Position numbers and translations under genes: made by a program. A stretch of 64,000 bases of DNA from Butyricicoccus sp. Marseille-Q5471 (GTDB lineage Bacteria; Bacillota; Clostridia; Oscillospirales; Butyricicoccaceae). The stretch is from contig NZ_CATNVC010000003.1 in assembly GCF_951230135.1 (NCBI RefSeq), positions 62,001 through 126,000 of the forward strand, read 5' to 3'. The first letter of the stretch is position 1, and each line of letters begins with the position of its first letter. The notes beneath the pieces were generated by a model. The model had not been told where the DNA came from and made no database searches. It saw only the letters and a program-made list of their open reading frames with translations. Positions 8,441 through 16,131 of the stretch are shown piece by piece.

Positions 8441-9697
8441 TTGGGCGGACACGTCAAAAACAAGGGAAACGTCATCCGGTTTCCGCGCTCGGCCAGCGAG
8501 CGCAAGAAAATCCTCCGCGAAAGCGAGGATAAGCGCGTGCGGCTTTGCCTGACACTGCGCATTGCCACCGGTTGGCTGCTCGTGATAGCAACCTTTTTCT
8601 TTCTGCTGGTCAATTATCGCATGTTCACGCCTTCCGCAATTCAGCGGTTGGCGAGCACGGCCATCTCTGGCCTGCGTCAGCACGAAGGTGATGTGACCAC
8701 CATCGTATACGAGAACGGTTCTTTTTCCGATGCCGCACTGTATGGCAACGGCCTGGCCTATGCCGACAGCGACACGCTGTATATGGCGCGTCCGGGCGGA
8801 CTGGTCTCACAGCGCCGCCAGCTGGCCTATTCCTCCATGGTGGTTGAGTCGGCAGGCGACTATGTGCTTGCCTACGACCGCGGCGGCCACGGCGCAACAC
8901 TGCTCAACTCCGTCGCGCCGACAGCTGAGCTGACGCTTTCCTCCGCCATCTCCACCGGCTCGCTGAGCGCGAGCGGCCAATTCGTCCTCATTACGGACGA
9001 GCAGGGCTACCGCACCGCCGCCGCCGTTTACAATGCACGCGGCGAAGAGGTGTTTAAATGGAATTCGTCGGAATACTATATCGTATCGGCGACGCTTTCT
9101 CCGGACGGCAAGACGCTTGCCGCCCTCTGTTTCAAGCAAAACGGTGTTTCACTTGATTCACATGTGCTGTTCTTCTCGGTATCCGGCGGCGCACAGACGG
9201 GCGATGCTGTGATTCCGAGTGCACTCGGTCTGAACCTCATCCCGCTTTCCGGCACGACGGTCGCCGCCCTGTGTGACGATGGCCTGTACCTTACCGACCG
9301 CGGCAGCAAGACCGCCAAAGAACTGCTGACCTATTCTCCAAGCGATTTACTGGCGTTTTCGGCCAATGACGGCATGCTTGCGCTGGCAACGCGTTCCTAC
9401 TCGGGCACAGCGCGCGCCGATATCCGCGTGCTGTCCGAGAATGGCAAGCTGAGCGAGCCGATTTCCATCGCCGAGGAGCCCTCCGCGCTTGCCGTATCCA
9501 GAGCAGGTACCGCCGTACTGACCTCGACCGGCGTTTCGGTTTTCGGCAGCGACCTTACACCGCTCTGGATGAACGGTGAGGCCGTCGGTGCGCGCCGCGT
9601 GCTGCTGACCGATGACGGCACAGTCTATGCCCTGTACGCCAAAAACACCCGTCTGTTCACCGCAAACTCGACCGAATCTGAGGAATTAACGCAATGA
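8441..9697 (+). CDS. DUF5711-like membrane-anchored beta-propeller protein
   Basis: A 418-residue protein with a short basic N-terminus, one transmembrane helix (about residues 44-64, TGWLLVIATFFFLLV) and a long extracytoplasmic part. The repeated strands (such as LSPDGKTLAAL, VLITDEQGYRTA, LYLTDRGSKT) look like a WD40/PQQ-type propeller. The family is common in Clostridia next to cvpA; its function is unknown. The first possible start is GTG 8432, but GAGGAGG (8425-8431) abuts it, so TTG 8441 is preferred. Its stop overlaps the ATG of cvpA (ATGA). Confidence 0.7.
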   Translation: MGGHVKNKGNVIRFPRSASERKKILRESEDKRVRLCLTLRIATGWLLVIATFFFLLVNYRMFTPSAIQRLASTAISGLRQHEGDVTTIVYENGSFSDAALYGNGLAYADSDTLYMARPGGLVSQRRQLAYSSMVVESAGDYVLAYDRGGHGATLLNSVAPTAELTLSSAISTGSLSASGQFVLITDEQGYRTAAAVYNARGEEVFKWNSSEYYIVSATLSPDGKTLAALCFKQNGVSLDSHVLFFSVSGGAQTGDAVIPSALGLNLIPLSGTTVAALCDDGLYLTDRGSKTAKELLTYSPSDLLAFSANDGMLALATRSYSGTARADIRVLSENGKLSEPISIAEEPSALAVSRAGTAVLTSTGVSVFGSDLTPLWMNGEAVGARRVLLTDDGTVYALYAKNTRLFTANSTESEELTQ

Positions 9698-10302
9698 CAT
9701 CTACGCCCGATACCCTGACAAACCTTTTTAACCTTCCCGATCTGATCATACTGGCCATCGTGCTGGTCAACATCGTGCTCGGCCTGCGGCAGGGCTTTGT
9801 CCGCTCCCTGTGCGGACTGGTCGGCAAGCTGGCCGCCATCGCGGGCGCGATTTTCGCCGCCCGCACGCTCGCCCCGGGACTCGCCCGTTTTGTGGTGACG
9901 CCGATTGTGGGCAAGGTCTTCGAGACCCGCGTCCAGAATTTTGGCGGCAGTGCGCTGCAGGGTCTGCAGCAAACGGTCACCGAGGCCGCCGCCGGCATGG
10001 CGGAAAGCGTCGCGTTCATCGCGCTGCTGATTCTGTTTTCCGTGCTGTTCGGCTGGTTGGTCACGCTCGCGTCCAAGGGACTGCACTTTCTTGCACACCT
10101 CACGCCGCTCGGCATTCTGGACTCGCTCGGCGGCGGCGTGATTGGCGCGGCCAGTGGTCTGGTGCTGGTTTCGCTCATCCTGATCGGCATCGAATGGTTT
10201 TCGCCCATCACCTATACGACGCTCGGCTGGCTTTCCCCGCAGCGCGTCGAGGACACGGTGCTGCTGGCCCGCCTGATTGGCCTGCTGCCTGTTGCCATCT
10301 AA
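9694..10302 (+). CDS. CvpA-family membrane protein
   Basis: A 202-residue protein with four predicted transmembrane helices (about residues 16-34, 44-62, 107-130 and 145-170) and the conserved glycine-rich entry motif VLGLRQGFVRSLCGLVGK. This matches CvpA/colicin V production proteins, whose role in Gram-positives is linked to envelope homeostasis but not settled. Translation is coupled to the upstream gene by a 4-bp overlap, and a Clp ATPase gene follows after 22 bp. Confidence 0.8.
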   Translation: MTSTPDTLTNLFNLPDLIILAIVLVNIVLGLRQGFVRSLCGLVGKLAAIAGAIFAARTLAPGLARFVVTPIVGKVFETRVQNFGGSALQGLQQTVTEAAAGMAESVAFIALLILFSVLFGWLVTLASKGLHFLAHLTPLGILDSLGGGVIGAASGLVLVSLILIGIEWFSPITYTTLGWLSPQRVEDTVLLARLIGLLPVAI

Positions 10303-10324
10303 TCCCCAAAGGAGATTTGCTTAT

Positions 10325-12619
10325 ATGAATATGCCAATGTGCTCCCGCTGCAAAAAAAATGTGGCGGTCGTCTTTATCACCAAAATCGAGGGGCCTGACA
10401 AGACCTCGCAGGAGGGGTTGTGCCTCAAATGCGCCCGTGAGCTGGGTGTCAAGCCGCTCGACAACATCATGGAGCAAATGGGCATCACCGAGGACGATAT
10501 CGAAGCACTCGCAGGCGAGATTAACTCGCTTGAGGATTTGAACGGCCTCGTCCCCGCAGGGCCCGATGATACGGACGAGGATGCACCGCACGAATCGTCC
10601 ACCGAACCGTCGCTGCCCTCGATTTTTGGCCCGCAAAGCCCGCTTCGCTCCTCCGAAGGCACCCGCACCCGCTCTCAAAACCCGCCTAAGGAAGACAAAA
10701 AGCGCAAATACCTGAACACCTACTGCGACGACCTGACCCGCAAGGCGCGTGAAGGCCGCGTTGACCTGATTGTAGGCCGTGACCGCGAGACCGACCGCGT
10801 GATTCAGATTTTGAACCGCCGCCAGAAGAACAATCCCTGTTTGATCGGCGACCCCGGTGTCGGCAAGACCGCCGTTGCCGAGGGACTGGCCGTACGCATT
10901 GCAGAGGGACGTATCCCCTTTAAAATGCGCAATCTGGAGGTACACCTGCTCGACCTGACCGCGCTCGTCGCGGGCACACAGTTCCGCGGCCAGTTTGAAA
11001 GCCGCATGAAGGGACTGATTGAGGAAGTGCGTGCCCTTGGCAACATCGTACTCGTGATTGACGAGGTGCATAACATCGTTGGCGCGGGCGATTCGGAAGG
11101 CTCGATGAACGCTGCGAATATCCTGAAGCCTGCGCTCTCGCGCGGCGAAATTCAGGTCATCGGCGCGACAACCTTCGCCGAGTACCGCAAATATATTGAA
11201 AAAGACGCGGCACTGGAACGCCGCTTTCAGCCGGTGCACATCGGCGAGCCGAGTGTCCATGACACCGCTGAGATTTTAAAGGGCATCCGCTCGTACTACG
11301 AGACCTACCATGGCGTGGTCGTGCCCGACGAAATCTGCGACATGGCGGCTCAGATGTCCGAGCGCTATATCACCGACCGTTTTCTGCCCGACAAGGCAAT
11401 CGACTTGATTGACGAGGCCTGTTCGCGGCTCAACCTTGATTCTCCGCAGCTGTCCGAGATTCCTGCCCTGCAGGCCGAACTGGAGAGCCTGCAGACACAG
11501 CTTGATTTATTGACCCAGACCGCACAGAGCAACGAAGCGGAGGATGTTTACGCCCGTATGGCTTCGTGCCGCTCGCGTCTGCTGCAGGTGGAAGGCCGTC
11601 TGCACGATTTGCTGACCAAACCCGCCCCGAGCGTCGACGAGCAGGGACTGGCTGAGGTCATCGAGCTTTGGACTGGCATTCCGGCATCCAAGGTACGTGC
11701 GCAGGAAAGCGCACGGCTCGGCGGACTGGAAAGTCGTCTGAAAAGCCATGTGGTTGGTCAGGATGAGGCAATTTCGTCTATCGCCGCCGCCATTCGACGC
11801 TCCCGTGCGGGCATCAGCCCCAAGAAAAAGCCGGTTTCCTTCCTCTTCGTCGGCCCGACTGGCGTGGGCAAGACCGAATTGGTCAAACAGCTCGCGCTCG
11901 ACCTGTTTGACTCGCCCGACGCGCTCGTGCGGCTCGATATGTCCGAATATATGGAGAAGCATGCGGTATCCCGCCTGATTGGCTCGCCGCCGGGTTATGT
12001 CGGCTACGATGAGGCCGGTCAGCTGACCGAGAAAATCCGCCGCCGCCCGTACTCCGTCGTACTGTTTGACGAAATCGAGAAAGCGCACCCCGATATTCTC
12101 AACGCCCTGCTTCAGATTCTGGACGACGGCCGCATCACCGATGCGCAGGGTCGCGTGGTGAATTTTGAAAACACGGTCATCGTCATGACCTCGAACGCCG
12201 GCTCGTCCACCAATTCGACGCCGGTCGGCTTCGGCAAGAGCGTGACCGAGCAGAGTAAGGAACGCGCAATGAAGGCGCTTGAGCAGATCATGCGTCCCGA
12301 ATTTTTGAACCGTGTCGACGAAATCATCGCCTTCAATCAGCTTTCGGAGGCGAATTTCCGCGCCATTGCCGCAATCATGCTGGGCGAGCTGGCCGCCAAC
12401 CTTGCCGACAAGCACATCCGCCTGACGTGGGAGGACAGCATTGTCGATTATCTGACCGAAAAGTCATTCTCCGTCAAGTTTGGCGCGCGTAATCTGCGCC
12501 GCCAGATTGAAAAAGAGATTGAAAATCCGCTTGCAACCGATATGGTTACAGCCGATTTTGCGCTGAGCGGCGCACATCTCACCACGACTGACGGCAAAAT
12601 CAAGATTGATACCATTTAA
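10325..12619 (+). CDS. Clp-family AAA+ chaperone with N-terminal zinc finger (ClpE/ClpC type)
   Basis: A 764-residue class I Hsp100 protein. Two CXXC pairs at the N-terminus (CSRC and CLKC, residues 6-9 and about 33-36) form a ClpE/McsA-like zinc finger. An acidic linker follows, then AAA1 (Walker A GDPGVGKTA, Walker B VLVIDEVHN), a short coiled middle segment (about residues 395-450), and AAA2 (Walker A GPTGVGKTE, Walker B VVLFDEIEKAH). It would unfold proteins for ClpP. The double Clp N-domain of ClpC is absent, which favours a ClpE-like identity. ATG 10325 follows GGAG at 10311; the upstream in-frame ATG at 10277 lies inside cvpA. It ends at a strong terminator. Confidence 0.85.
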   Translation: MNMPMCSRCKKNVAVVFITKIEGPDKTSQEGLCLKCARELGVKPLDNIMEQMGITEDDIEALAGEINSLEDLNGLVPAGPDDTDEDAPHESSTEPSLPSIFGPQSPLRSSEGTRTRSQNPPKEDKKRKYLNTYCDDLTRKAREGRVDLIVGRDRETDRVIQILNRRQKNNPCLIGDPGVGKTAVAEGLAVRIAEGRIPFKMRNLEVHLLDLTALVAGTQFRGQFESRMKGLIEEVRALGNIVLVIDEVHNIVGAGDSEGSMNAANILKPALSRGEIQVIGATTFAEYRKYIEKDAALERRFQPVHIGEPSVHDTAEILKGIRSYYETYHGVVVPDEICDMAAQMSERYITDRFLPDKAIDLIDEACSRLNLDSPQLSEIPALQAELESLQTQLDLLTQTAQSNEAEDVYARMASCRSRLLQVEGRLHDLLTKPAPSVDEQGLAEVIELWTGIPASKVRAQESARLGGLESRLKSHVVGQDEAISSIAAAIRRSRAGISPKKKPVSFLFVGPTGVGKTELVKQLALDLFDSPDALVRLDMSEYMEKHAVSRLIGSPPGYVGYDEAGQLTEKIRRRPYSVVLFDEIEKAHPDILNALLQILDDGRITDAQGRVVNFENTVIVMTSNAGSSTNSTPVGFGKSVTEQSKERAMKALEQIMRPEFLNRVDEIIAFNQLSEANFRAIAAIMLGELAANLADKHIRLTWEDSIVDYLTEKSFSVKFGARNLRRQIEKEIENPLATDMVTADFALSGAHLTTTDGKIKIDTI

Positions 12620-12642
12620 TTCGCGCGATTGACACGAAAACG

Positions 12643-12681
12643 AGCACCTCCGACCACATCAGACGGTCGGAGGTGCTTTTT
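12643..12681 (+). terminator. Intrinsic terminator after the Clp gene
   Basis: A perfect 13-bp stem (12643-12655 with 12665-12677) is followed by TTTTTG. It ends the DUF5711-cvpA-clp transcript. Confidence 0.88.
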
Positions 12682-12720
12682 GTCTGATACGGTTCGGGAT
12701 AATTTTGCGCGCCGTCGGTA

Positions 12721-12749
12721 TTGACATCCCACAGACAGTGCACTATACT
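12721..12749 (+). promoter_or_regulatory. Sigma-A promoter of the GNAT gene
   Basis: TTGACA at 12721-12726 and TATACT at 12744-12749 have exactly 17 bp between them. The predicted start near 12756 leaves a leader of about 207 nt before the coding region. Confidence 0.82.
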
Positions 12750-12755
12750 GAGAGC

Positions 12756-12927
12756 ATCTGAAGAGAAAAAGGAAGTGTCTGTTTGCCGGTTCTGTAAGTG
12801 CTGTTTGATTGCACGCAGAAAAGCGGCCCTGTAAAGGGTCTGGTTTTTTGCGCCACATCATGCCTTGCAGAACGAAACGTCAAGCACTTTGTTTGCTTTG
12901 GGCGCGGTTTCTGCCGTGCCCTTTTTT
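12756..12927 (+). ncRNA. Structured leader RNA with terminator (orphan riboswitch candidate)
   Basis: The leader holds three nested elements. A long-range helix pairs 12796-12808 with 12880-12889 (two-base bulge on the 5' side). Inside it, 12815-12822 pairs with 12844-12851 and encloses a CCCT-GTAA-AGGG hairpin (12827-12838). After it comes a terminator: an 8-bp stem (12900-12907 with 12914-12921, one G-U pair) and six Ts. Promoter, aptamer-like domain and terminator ahead of one gene is riboswitch architecture. I could not match it to a known class, and no T-box consensus is present. Confidence 0.5.
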
Positions 12928-12962
12928 CGTCCCGCAGGGCGACGGAAGAAAGGATTTTATCC

Positions 12963-13577
12963 ATGAATAACCTGATTTTACGTCCTGAAACCCCAAGTGA
13001 CTACCGCGCGGTCGAGCAACTGACGCGCGAAGCGTTCTGGGATGTGTTCAAGCCCGGCTGCGACGAGCACTACCTGATCCACATTTTCCGCTCCCATCCG
13101 GATTTCATTCCAGAGCTGTCCATCGTGGCAGAGCAGGACGGTGCAATCGTCGGCCACATTGCGTACAGTCATGCCGCGATTGTACAACCGAATGGCGACA
13201 GATGGCCGATGCTGACCTTCGGTCCGCTGAGTGTGCGGCCGGACTGCCAGCGGACGGGCGTTGGTTCTGCGCTGATGCATTTTACGCTCCCGAAGGCCAA
13301 AGAGATGGGCGCATCCGCCGTCGCGCTGTGCGGACGGCCGGAATACTATCCCCGCTTCGGCTTCCGACCCGCGGGTTCCTATGGCATCACTGACGCCGAC
13401 GGCCAGTCACCAGATTATTTGATGGCCTTAGAGCTGCACGAGGATGCGCTTGCCGGCATTTCGGGCGTGTTTTGTGAAAGCGAAGCCTTTTTCTCGCTCC
13501 CGCCCGATGAGGTAGCGCGATTTGACGCCACCTTCCCGCCTCGTGAAAAGCACGTGCTGCCCACGCAGATTTTCTAA
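12963..13577 (+). CDS. GNAT-family N-acetyltransferase (YhbS-like)
   Basis: A 204-residue acetyl-CoA-dependent N-acetyltransferase. It has the GNAT fold with motif A at LSVRPDCQRTGVGSALM (about residues 88-104; the Q/RxxGxG/A pyrophosphate-binding loop is QRTGVG). It is followed by LCGRPEYYPRFGFRPA, typical of YhbS-like members. ATG 12963 follows GAAAGGA. The substrate is unknown. The gene stands alone between terminators behind a long structured leader with its own terminator, so it is probably controlled by transcription attenuation. Confidence 0.82.
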   Translation: MNNLILRPETPSDYRAVEQLTREAFWDVFKPGCDEHYLIHIFRSHPDFIPELSIVAEQDGAIVGHIAYSHAAIVQPNGDRWPMLTFGPLSVRPDCQRTGVGSALMHFTLPKAKEMGASAVALCGRPEYYPRFGFRPAGSYGITDADGQSPDYLMALELHEDALAGISGVFCESEAFFSLPPDEVARFDATFPPREKHVLPTQIF

Positions 13578-13658
13578 TTTCCGCAGCACCTGGCGATGAA
13601 ATACACCCTATTTTCTTGCTTTTTTTGAAATAGATCTGCGCGCTGCAGCATGCGAACC

Positions 13659-13710
13659 GGACAAAGAAGGATAAAAATATCTTCTTTGTCCGATTCTTTA
13701 AAATTTTTTC
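13659..13710 (+). terminator. Terminator-like hairpin after the GNAT gene
   Basis: A 14-bp stem with one bulge (13659-13673 with 13678-13691, AAAA loop) is followed by a T-rich tract that is interrupted by a few other bases. Confidence 0.6.
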
Positions 13711-13718
13711 ATTTTTTG

Positions 13719-13747
13719 TTGACAAGATGTGTTTTCCTTGTTATACT
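13719..13747 (+). promoter_or_regulatory. Promoter of the tRNA cluster
   Basis: TTGACA at 13719-13724 and TATACT at 13742-13747 are separated by 17 bp, 21 bp before tRNA-Gly. Confidence 0.85.
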
Positions 13748-13767
13748 ATATAAGCGTCAGAAAACCC

Positions 13768-13841
13768 GCGGGTGTAGTTCAATGGTAGAATGTCAGCCTT
13801 CCAAGCTGAACACGTGGGTTCGATTCCCATCACCCGCTCCA
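13768..13841 (+). tRNA. tRNA-Gly (anticodon TCC)
   Basis: A 74-nt cloverleaf with acceptor GCGGGTG/CACCCGC, anticodon loop CTTCCAA giving anticodon TCC, T-loop GTTCGATTC, discriminator T and encoded CCA. It is first in the cluster, directly behind the promoter. Confidence 0.96.
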
Positions 13842-13868
13842 ATTTTTATTTGGGCTTGGAATTGATAT

Positions 13869-13945
13869 GCGCCAGTAGCTCAGTCGGATAGAGCAACTGC
13901 CTTCTAAGCAGTAGGCCGGGGGTTCGAATCCCTCCTGGCGTGCCA
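13869..13945 (+). tRNA. tRNA-Arg (anticodon TCT)
   Basis: A 77-nt cloverleaf with acceptor GCGCCAG/CTGGCGT, anticodon loop CTTCTAA (anticodon TCT), T-arm GGGGGTTCGAATCCCTC, discriminator G and encoded CCA. Confidence 0.96.
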
Positions 13946-13970
13946 GTCTTTCCGCTGATTAACTTCATAT

Positions 13971-14048
13971 GGTGGATATAGCTCAGTTGGTTAGAGCATC
14001 GGATTGTGGTTCCGAGGGTCGAGGGTTCGAATCCCTTTATCCACCCCA
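13971..14048 (+). tRNA. tRNA-His (anticodon GTG)
   Basis: The anticodon loop TTGTGGT gives anticodon GTG. The gene encodes the extra G at position -1 (13971) opposite discriminator C, the identity element of tRNA-His. Acceptor GTGGATA/TATCCAC, and CCA is encoded. Confidence 0.96.
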
Positions 14049-14117
14049 TATTACCCTACGACGCGCTGCTGATCGCAGCGCGTTGTCTCTAAGGGCAGCA
14101 TTCCGACCCGCGAATAC

Positions 14118-14192
14118 AGGGGCGTCGCCAAGCGGTAAGGCATCGGCCTTTGACGCCGACATTCGCTGGTTCGAATCCAGCCGTCCCTGCCA
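14118..14192 (+). tRNA. tRNA-Gln (anticodon TTG)
   Basis: A 75-nt cloverleaf with acceptor AGGGGCG/CGTCCCT (one G-T pair), anticodon loop CTTTGAC (anticodon TTG), discriminator G and encoded CCA. The last 21 nt plus 3 flanking bases recur 103 bp downstream. Confidence 0.95.
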
Positions 14193-14274
14193 ATTTCATT
14201 CTAGGATTCGAAAGGCGGCTCTTAGCAATATGCCGGTGGCATATTGTAACCGCCGTGGCTTTTCCGAGGAAAAG

Positions 14275-14298
14275 CGAATCCAGCCGTCCCTGCCAATT
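14275..14298 (+). repeat. 24-bp duplicate of the tRNA-Gln 3' end
   Basis: This stretch is identical to 14172-14195, which covers the T-arm, acceptor strand and CCA of tRNA-Gln plus three bases. The 79 bp between the two copies hold an inverted repeat (GCAATATGCC against GGCATATTGT, around 14227-14247). The pattern fits either a scar of an element once integrated in the tRNA gene or a small tRNA-end duplication. Confidence 0.75.
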
Positions 14299-14310
14299 AA
14301 AACCCCTTAC

Positions 14311-14386
14311 GATCCAGTAGCTCAGTCGGCAGAGCACCTGCCTTTTAAGCAGGGTGTCCGGGGTTCGAATCCCCGCTGGATCACCA
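14311..14386 (+). tRNA. tRNA-Lys (anticodon TTT)
   Basis: A 76-nt cloverleaf with acceptor GATCCAG/CTGGATC, anticodon loop CTTTTAA (anticodon TTT), T-arm CGGGGTTCGAATCCCCG, discriminator A and encoded CCA. It is last in the cluster and borders the prophage remnant. Confidence 0.96.
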
Positions 14387-14393
14387 ACATTGA

Positions 14394-14427
14394 AGCATTC
14401 AAACACTGCGTTTGGATGCTTTTTGTT
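14394..14427 (+). terminator. Terminator of the tRNA cluster
   Basis: An 11-bp stem with one G-T pair (14394-14404 with 14410-14420) is followed by TTTTTGTTTT. Confidence 0.85.
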
Positions 14428-14545
14428 TTATATATTAAACTTTTAAGCGTATATCGATGTTGTTGTAACTTAGGCTGACATGTGCCTTTTATAGCTATTT
14501 TACGCCGTTTAGTGTGTCACCTAGTGTGTCACCTATTTGCGCACA

Positions 14546-14573
14546 TTGACACCCGCCCGCCAAGTGCTATAAT
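14546..14573 (+). promoter_or_regulatory. Promoter-like site at the prophage edge
   Basis: TTGACA (14546-14551) and TATAAT (14568-14573) have 16 bp between them. No convincing gene follows. A GC-rich hairpin (CCCCCGGC with GCCGGGGG, about 14592-14627) comes at once, so any transcript would be short. Upstream, at 14513-14534, the sequence GTGTGTCACC occurs twice in tandem, which may be the remnant of an integrase 3' end. Confidence 0.5.
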
Positions 14574-14702
14574 AAACCCATCAATACAACAACCCCCCCC
14601 CGGCCTATCCGATGGACAAGCCGGGGGCATCTTTAATCTCTCTGGTATTTTTCCAGCGCAGGGACTAGGCATTCTATGGCGGTGCGCCAGTGTGACTTTC
14701 TC

Positions 14703-14787
14703 AGTTGACAAATATTCAATTTTGTGCGCGCTAGTTGACATCATGCCGTGTCAACTGGTTTTCGATTCCGGTAGGATTTTGTCAACT
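14703..14787. repeat. Four AGTTGACA half-sites in symmetric array
   Basis: AGTTGACA occurs at 14703-14710 and 14733-14740, and its reverse complement TGTCAACT at 14749-14756 and 14780-14787. The four sites are mirror-symmetric about position 14745 (outer pair 30-31 bp from the inner pair, inner pair an 8-bp-spaced palindrome). This looks like a repressor operator set or recombinase arm-type sites next to the tRNA-Lys gene. Confidence 0.7.
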
Positions 14788-14792
14788 AAATG

Positions 14793-14815
14793 AAAAAGGC
14801 CGCCCCGGAGGGCGG
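14793..14815 (-). terminator. Terminator of the two-TM gene (minus strand)
   Basis: Read on the minus strand, CCGCCC-TCCG-GGGCGG is followed by CCTTTTT. It lies downstream of the minus-strand genes at 14852-15962. Confidence 0.7.
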
Positions 14816-14851
14816 TGTGAGACATCGTATTCATTATCTAAATGCGCGCAG

Positions 14852-14947
14852 CTATGCTCTAGAATAAAGCTCGTTCCTCAAATCACGCATGCGTTTTTCG
14901 GCGGCCTTCGACTTCTCAAAAATCTCTTTCTTTGTCAGAAGAGTCAT
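14852..14947 (-). CDS. Possible 31-residue peptide downstream of the two-TM gene
   Basis: A short ORF starting MTLLTKKEIFEKSKAAEK, highly charged and helical in appearance. AGAGAGAT lies a few bases before the ATG. It begins 40 bp after the stop of the two-TM gene and ends before the shared terminator. The reading frame is open further upstream across the end of that gene. No family is recognised and it could be chance. Confidence 0.3.
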   Translation of the reverse strand: MTLLTKKEIFEKSKAAEKRMRDLRNELYSRA

Positions 14948-14987
14948 GTTTATCTCTCTGATTAAAGCCGTTTGATTTTTTTTTGCA

Positions 14988-15962
14988 TCAACGCGAAATG
15001 GACAAACATTCGTAGCGTTCATTGATCGCATCTCCATTCTTTAGGGAGTCAGCAATGGTCTCTTGCAAAAGCCTCTGATTAAAAGCGACTCGCAGTACCT
15101 CTCGGTATGGAATCAAATTTTCATCACAAAACTTCTCCATCTCGTCATGCTGACCGAATTGATTTTTAGTATATGTGCATATCTGTAAAACAAATCCAAC
15201 CGTATCAATTCCGGTAATTCCACGTATTCCAATATACTGTTTGGTTGTGATTTTGTGACCCTTTATCCTAATGAATTTTTTGTTTACCTGATCTTCGTTC
15301 TCAAGGATAACATAATCGTCATCGGCATTCAAGAAAACATTGCAGAAAAATGGAAGTTTTTTATCGGATTCTAAGCAATGCATCTGCTGATAGCTGTCCG
15401 CCTTATCTAACTTTGCGCTTTTTTCAGCAATCATTTTGATATGTGCGCGGCCTTCCTGTTGAAATTGCTGAAAAACCGATACCTTGAATCTATTATTTCC
15501 AAATCGATTCTTGAGCATACCAAATACCGAAGCACACACGTTTTCAGCTACCGATTCAAAGTATTGTGTCCGAGAAAACGTATCAAACGATGGATCGTTT
15601 ACAATCGATTGCTGAAGCACATCACCATATTTCTTCATTCCATATAGCAGGGTCGATAAGTCGGTAACCAAAGCCGCACTGTTTTTGTATGAAAGGCATT
15701 CCTGAGATTTATATTGGTTTATCCTATAAAAAACACATAGTGCGATAATGTAGGCGATTCCAAAGCAAACAATAAACGTCCAGTTCCACACTCCGTTTTG
15801 AAACGCTCCCACGCTCGCCACGATCGGTGCCGCAAAATGAAAGAAGCCTTGGACAATGTCAGATCTAAGAAACTGGTACATAAATGCAAGAAAATGCCCC
15901 GTGGCCGTATCTTTTCTTGACTTCATTGCCAACTTGCGTATTACATCATTTGTCACACCCAC
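14988..15962 (-). CDS. AT-rich two-TM protein with GAF-like C-terminal domain, unknown function
   Basis: A 324-residue protein. Two hydrophobic segments lie near residues 43-56 and 61-82. A cytoplasmic part of about 240 residues follows; it ends with an alternating strand/helix pattern (YIGIRGITGIDTVGFVLQICTY, then a long helix EMEKFCDENLIPYREVLRVAF) that resembles a GAF-type sensor fold. The start is GTG 15962 behind AGAGGGGG. It has its own consensus promoter and terminator and is clearly AT-richer than its neighbours, so it looks acquired. Placed between a tRNA gene and phage lysis genes it fits a prophage cargo ('moron') or defence gene. No function is proven. Confidence 0.6.
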   Translation of the reverse strand: MGVTNDVIRKLAMKSRKDTATGHFLAFMYQFLRSDIVQGFFHFAAPIVASVGAFQNGVWNWTFIVCFGIAYIIALCVFYRINQYKSQECLSYKNSAALVTDLSTLLYGMKKYGDVLQQSIVNDPSFDTFSRTQYFESVAENVCASVFGMLKNRFGNNRFKVSVFQQFQQEGRAHIKMIAEKSAKLDKADSYQQMHCLESDKKLPFFCNVFLNADDDYVILENEDQVNKKFIRIKGHKITTKQYIGIRGITGIDTVGFVLQICTYTKNQFGQHDEMEKFCDENLIPYREVLRVAFNQRLLQETIADSLKNGDAINERYECLSISR

Positions 15963-15989
15963 ATATTATCCCCCTCTGTCAATAAAGAC

Positions 15990-16018
15990 ATTATAAAGGA
16001 AAATATTTCAATTATCAA
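15990..16018 (-). promoter_or_regulatory. Promoter of the two-TM gene (minus strand)
   Basis: On the minus strand, TTGATA (16018-16013) and TATAAT (15995-15990) are separated by 17 bp, followed by the GGGGG ribosome binding site and the GTG start at 15962. Confidence 0.82.
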
Positions 16019-16067
16019 CATTTTATCGTAAAATAACATAAATTTTATGCTTATACTAAATACGGAA

Positions 16068-16097
16068 AAGCCCCTCCAGCCATGGCCAGAGGGGCTT
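16068..16097 (-). terminator. Terminator of the phage lysis cassette
   Basis: AAGCCCCTC (16068-16076) pairs with GAGGGGCTT (16089-16097). On the minus strand it is followed by TTCC only, but the stem is strong and it ends the lysin gene. Confidence 0.65.
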
Positions 16098-16131
16098 CTT
16101 TGCGTCCGGGGTCAGAATCTGACACCGGTAT

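Noticed and set aside
12756-12962. T-box leader before the GNAT gene
   Set aside because: The T-box consensus (AGGGTGGNACCGCG) and its antiterminator pairing are absent, although a CGTCCC-type stretch follows the terminator.
14482-14793. A 103-residue plus-strand frame at the prophage edge
   Set aside because: It crosses a promoter, a GC-rich hairpin and the operator repeats, and its start lacks a ribosome binding site. It is probably not translated.
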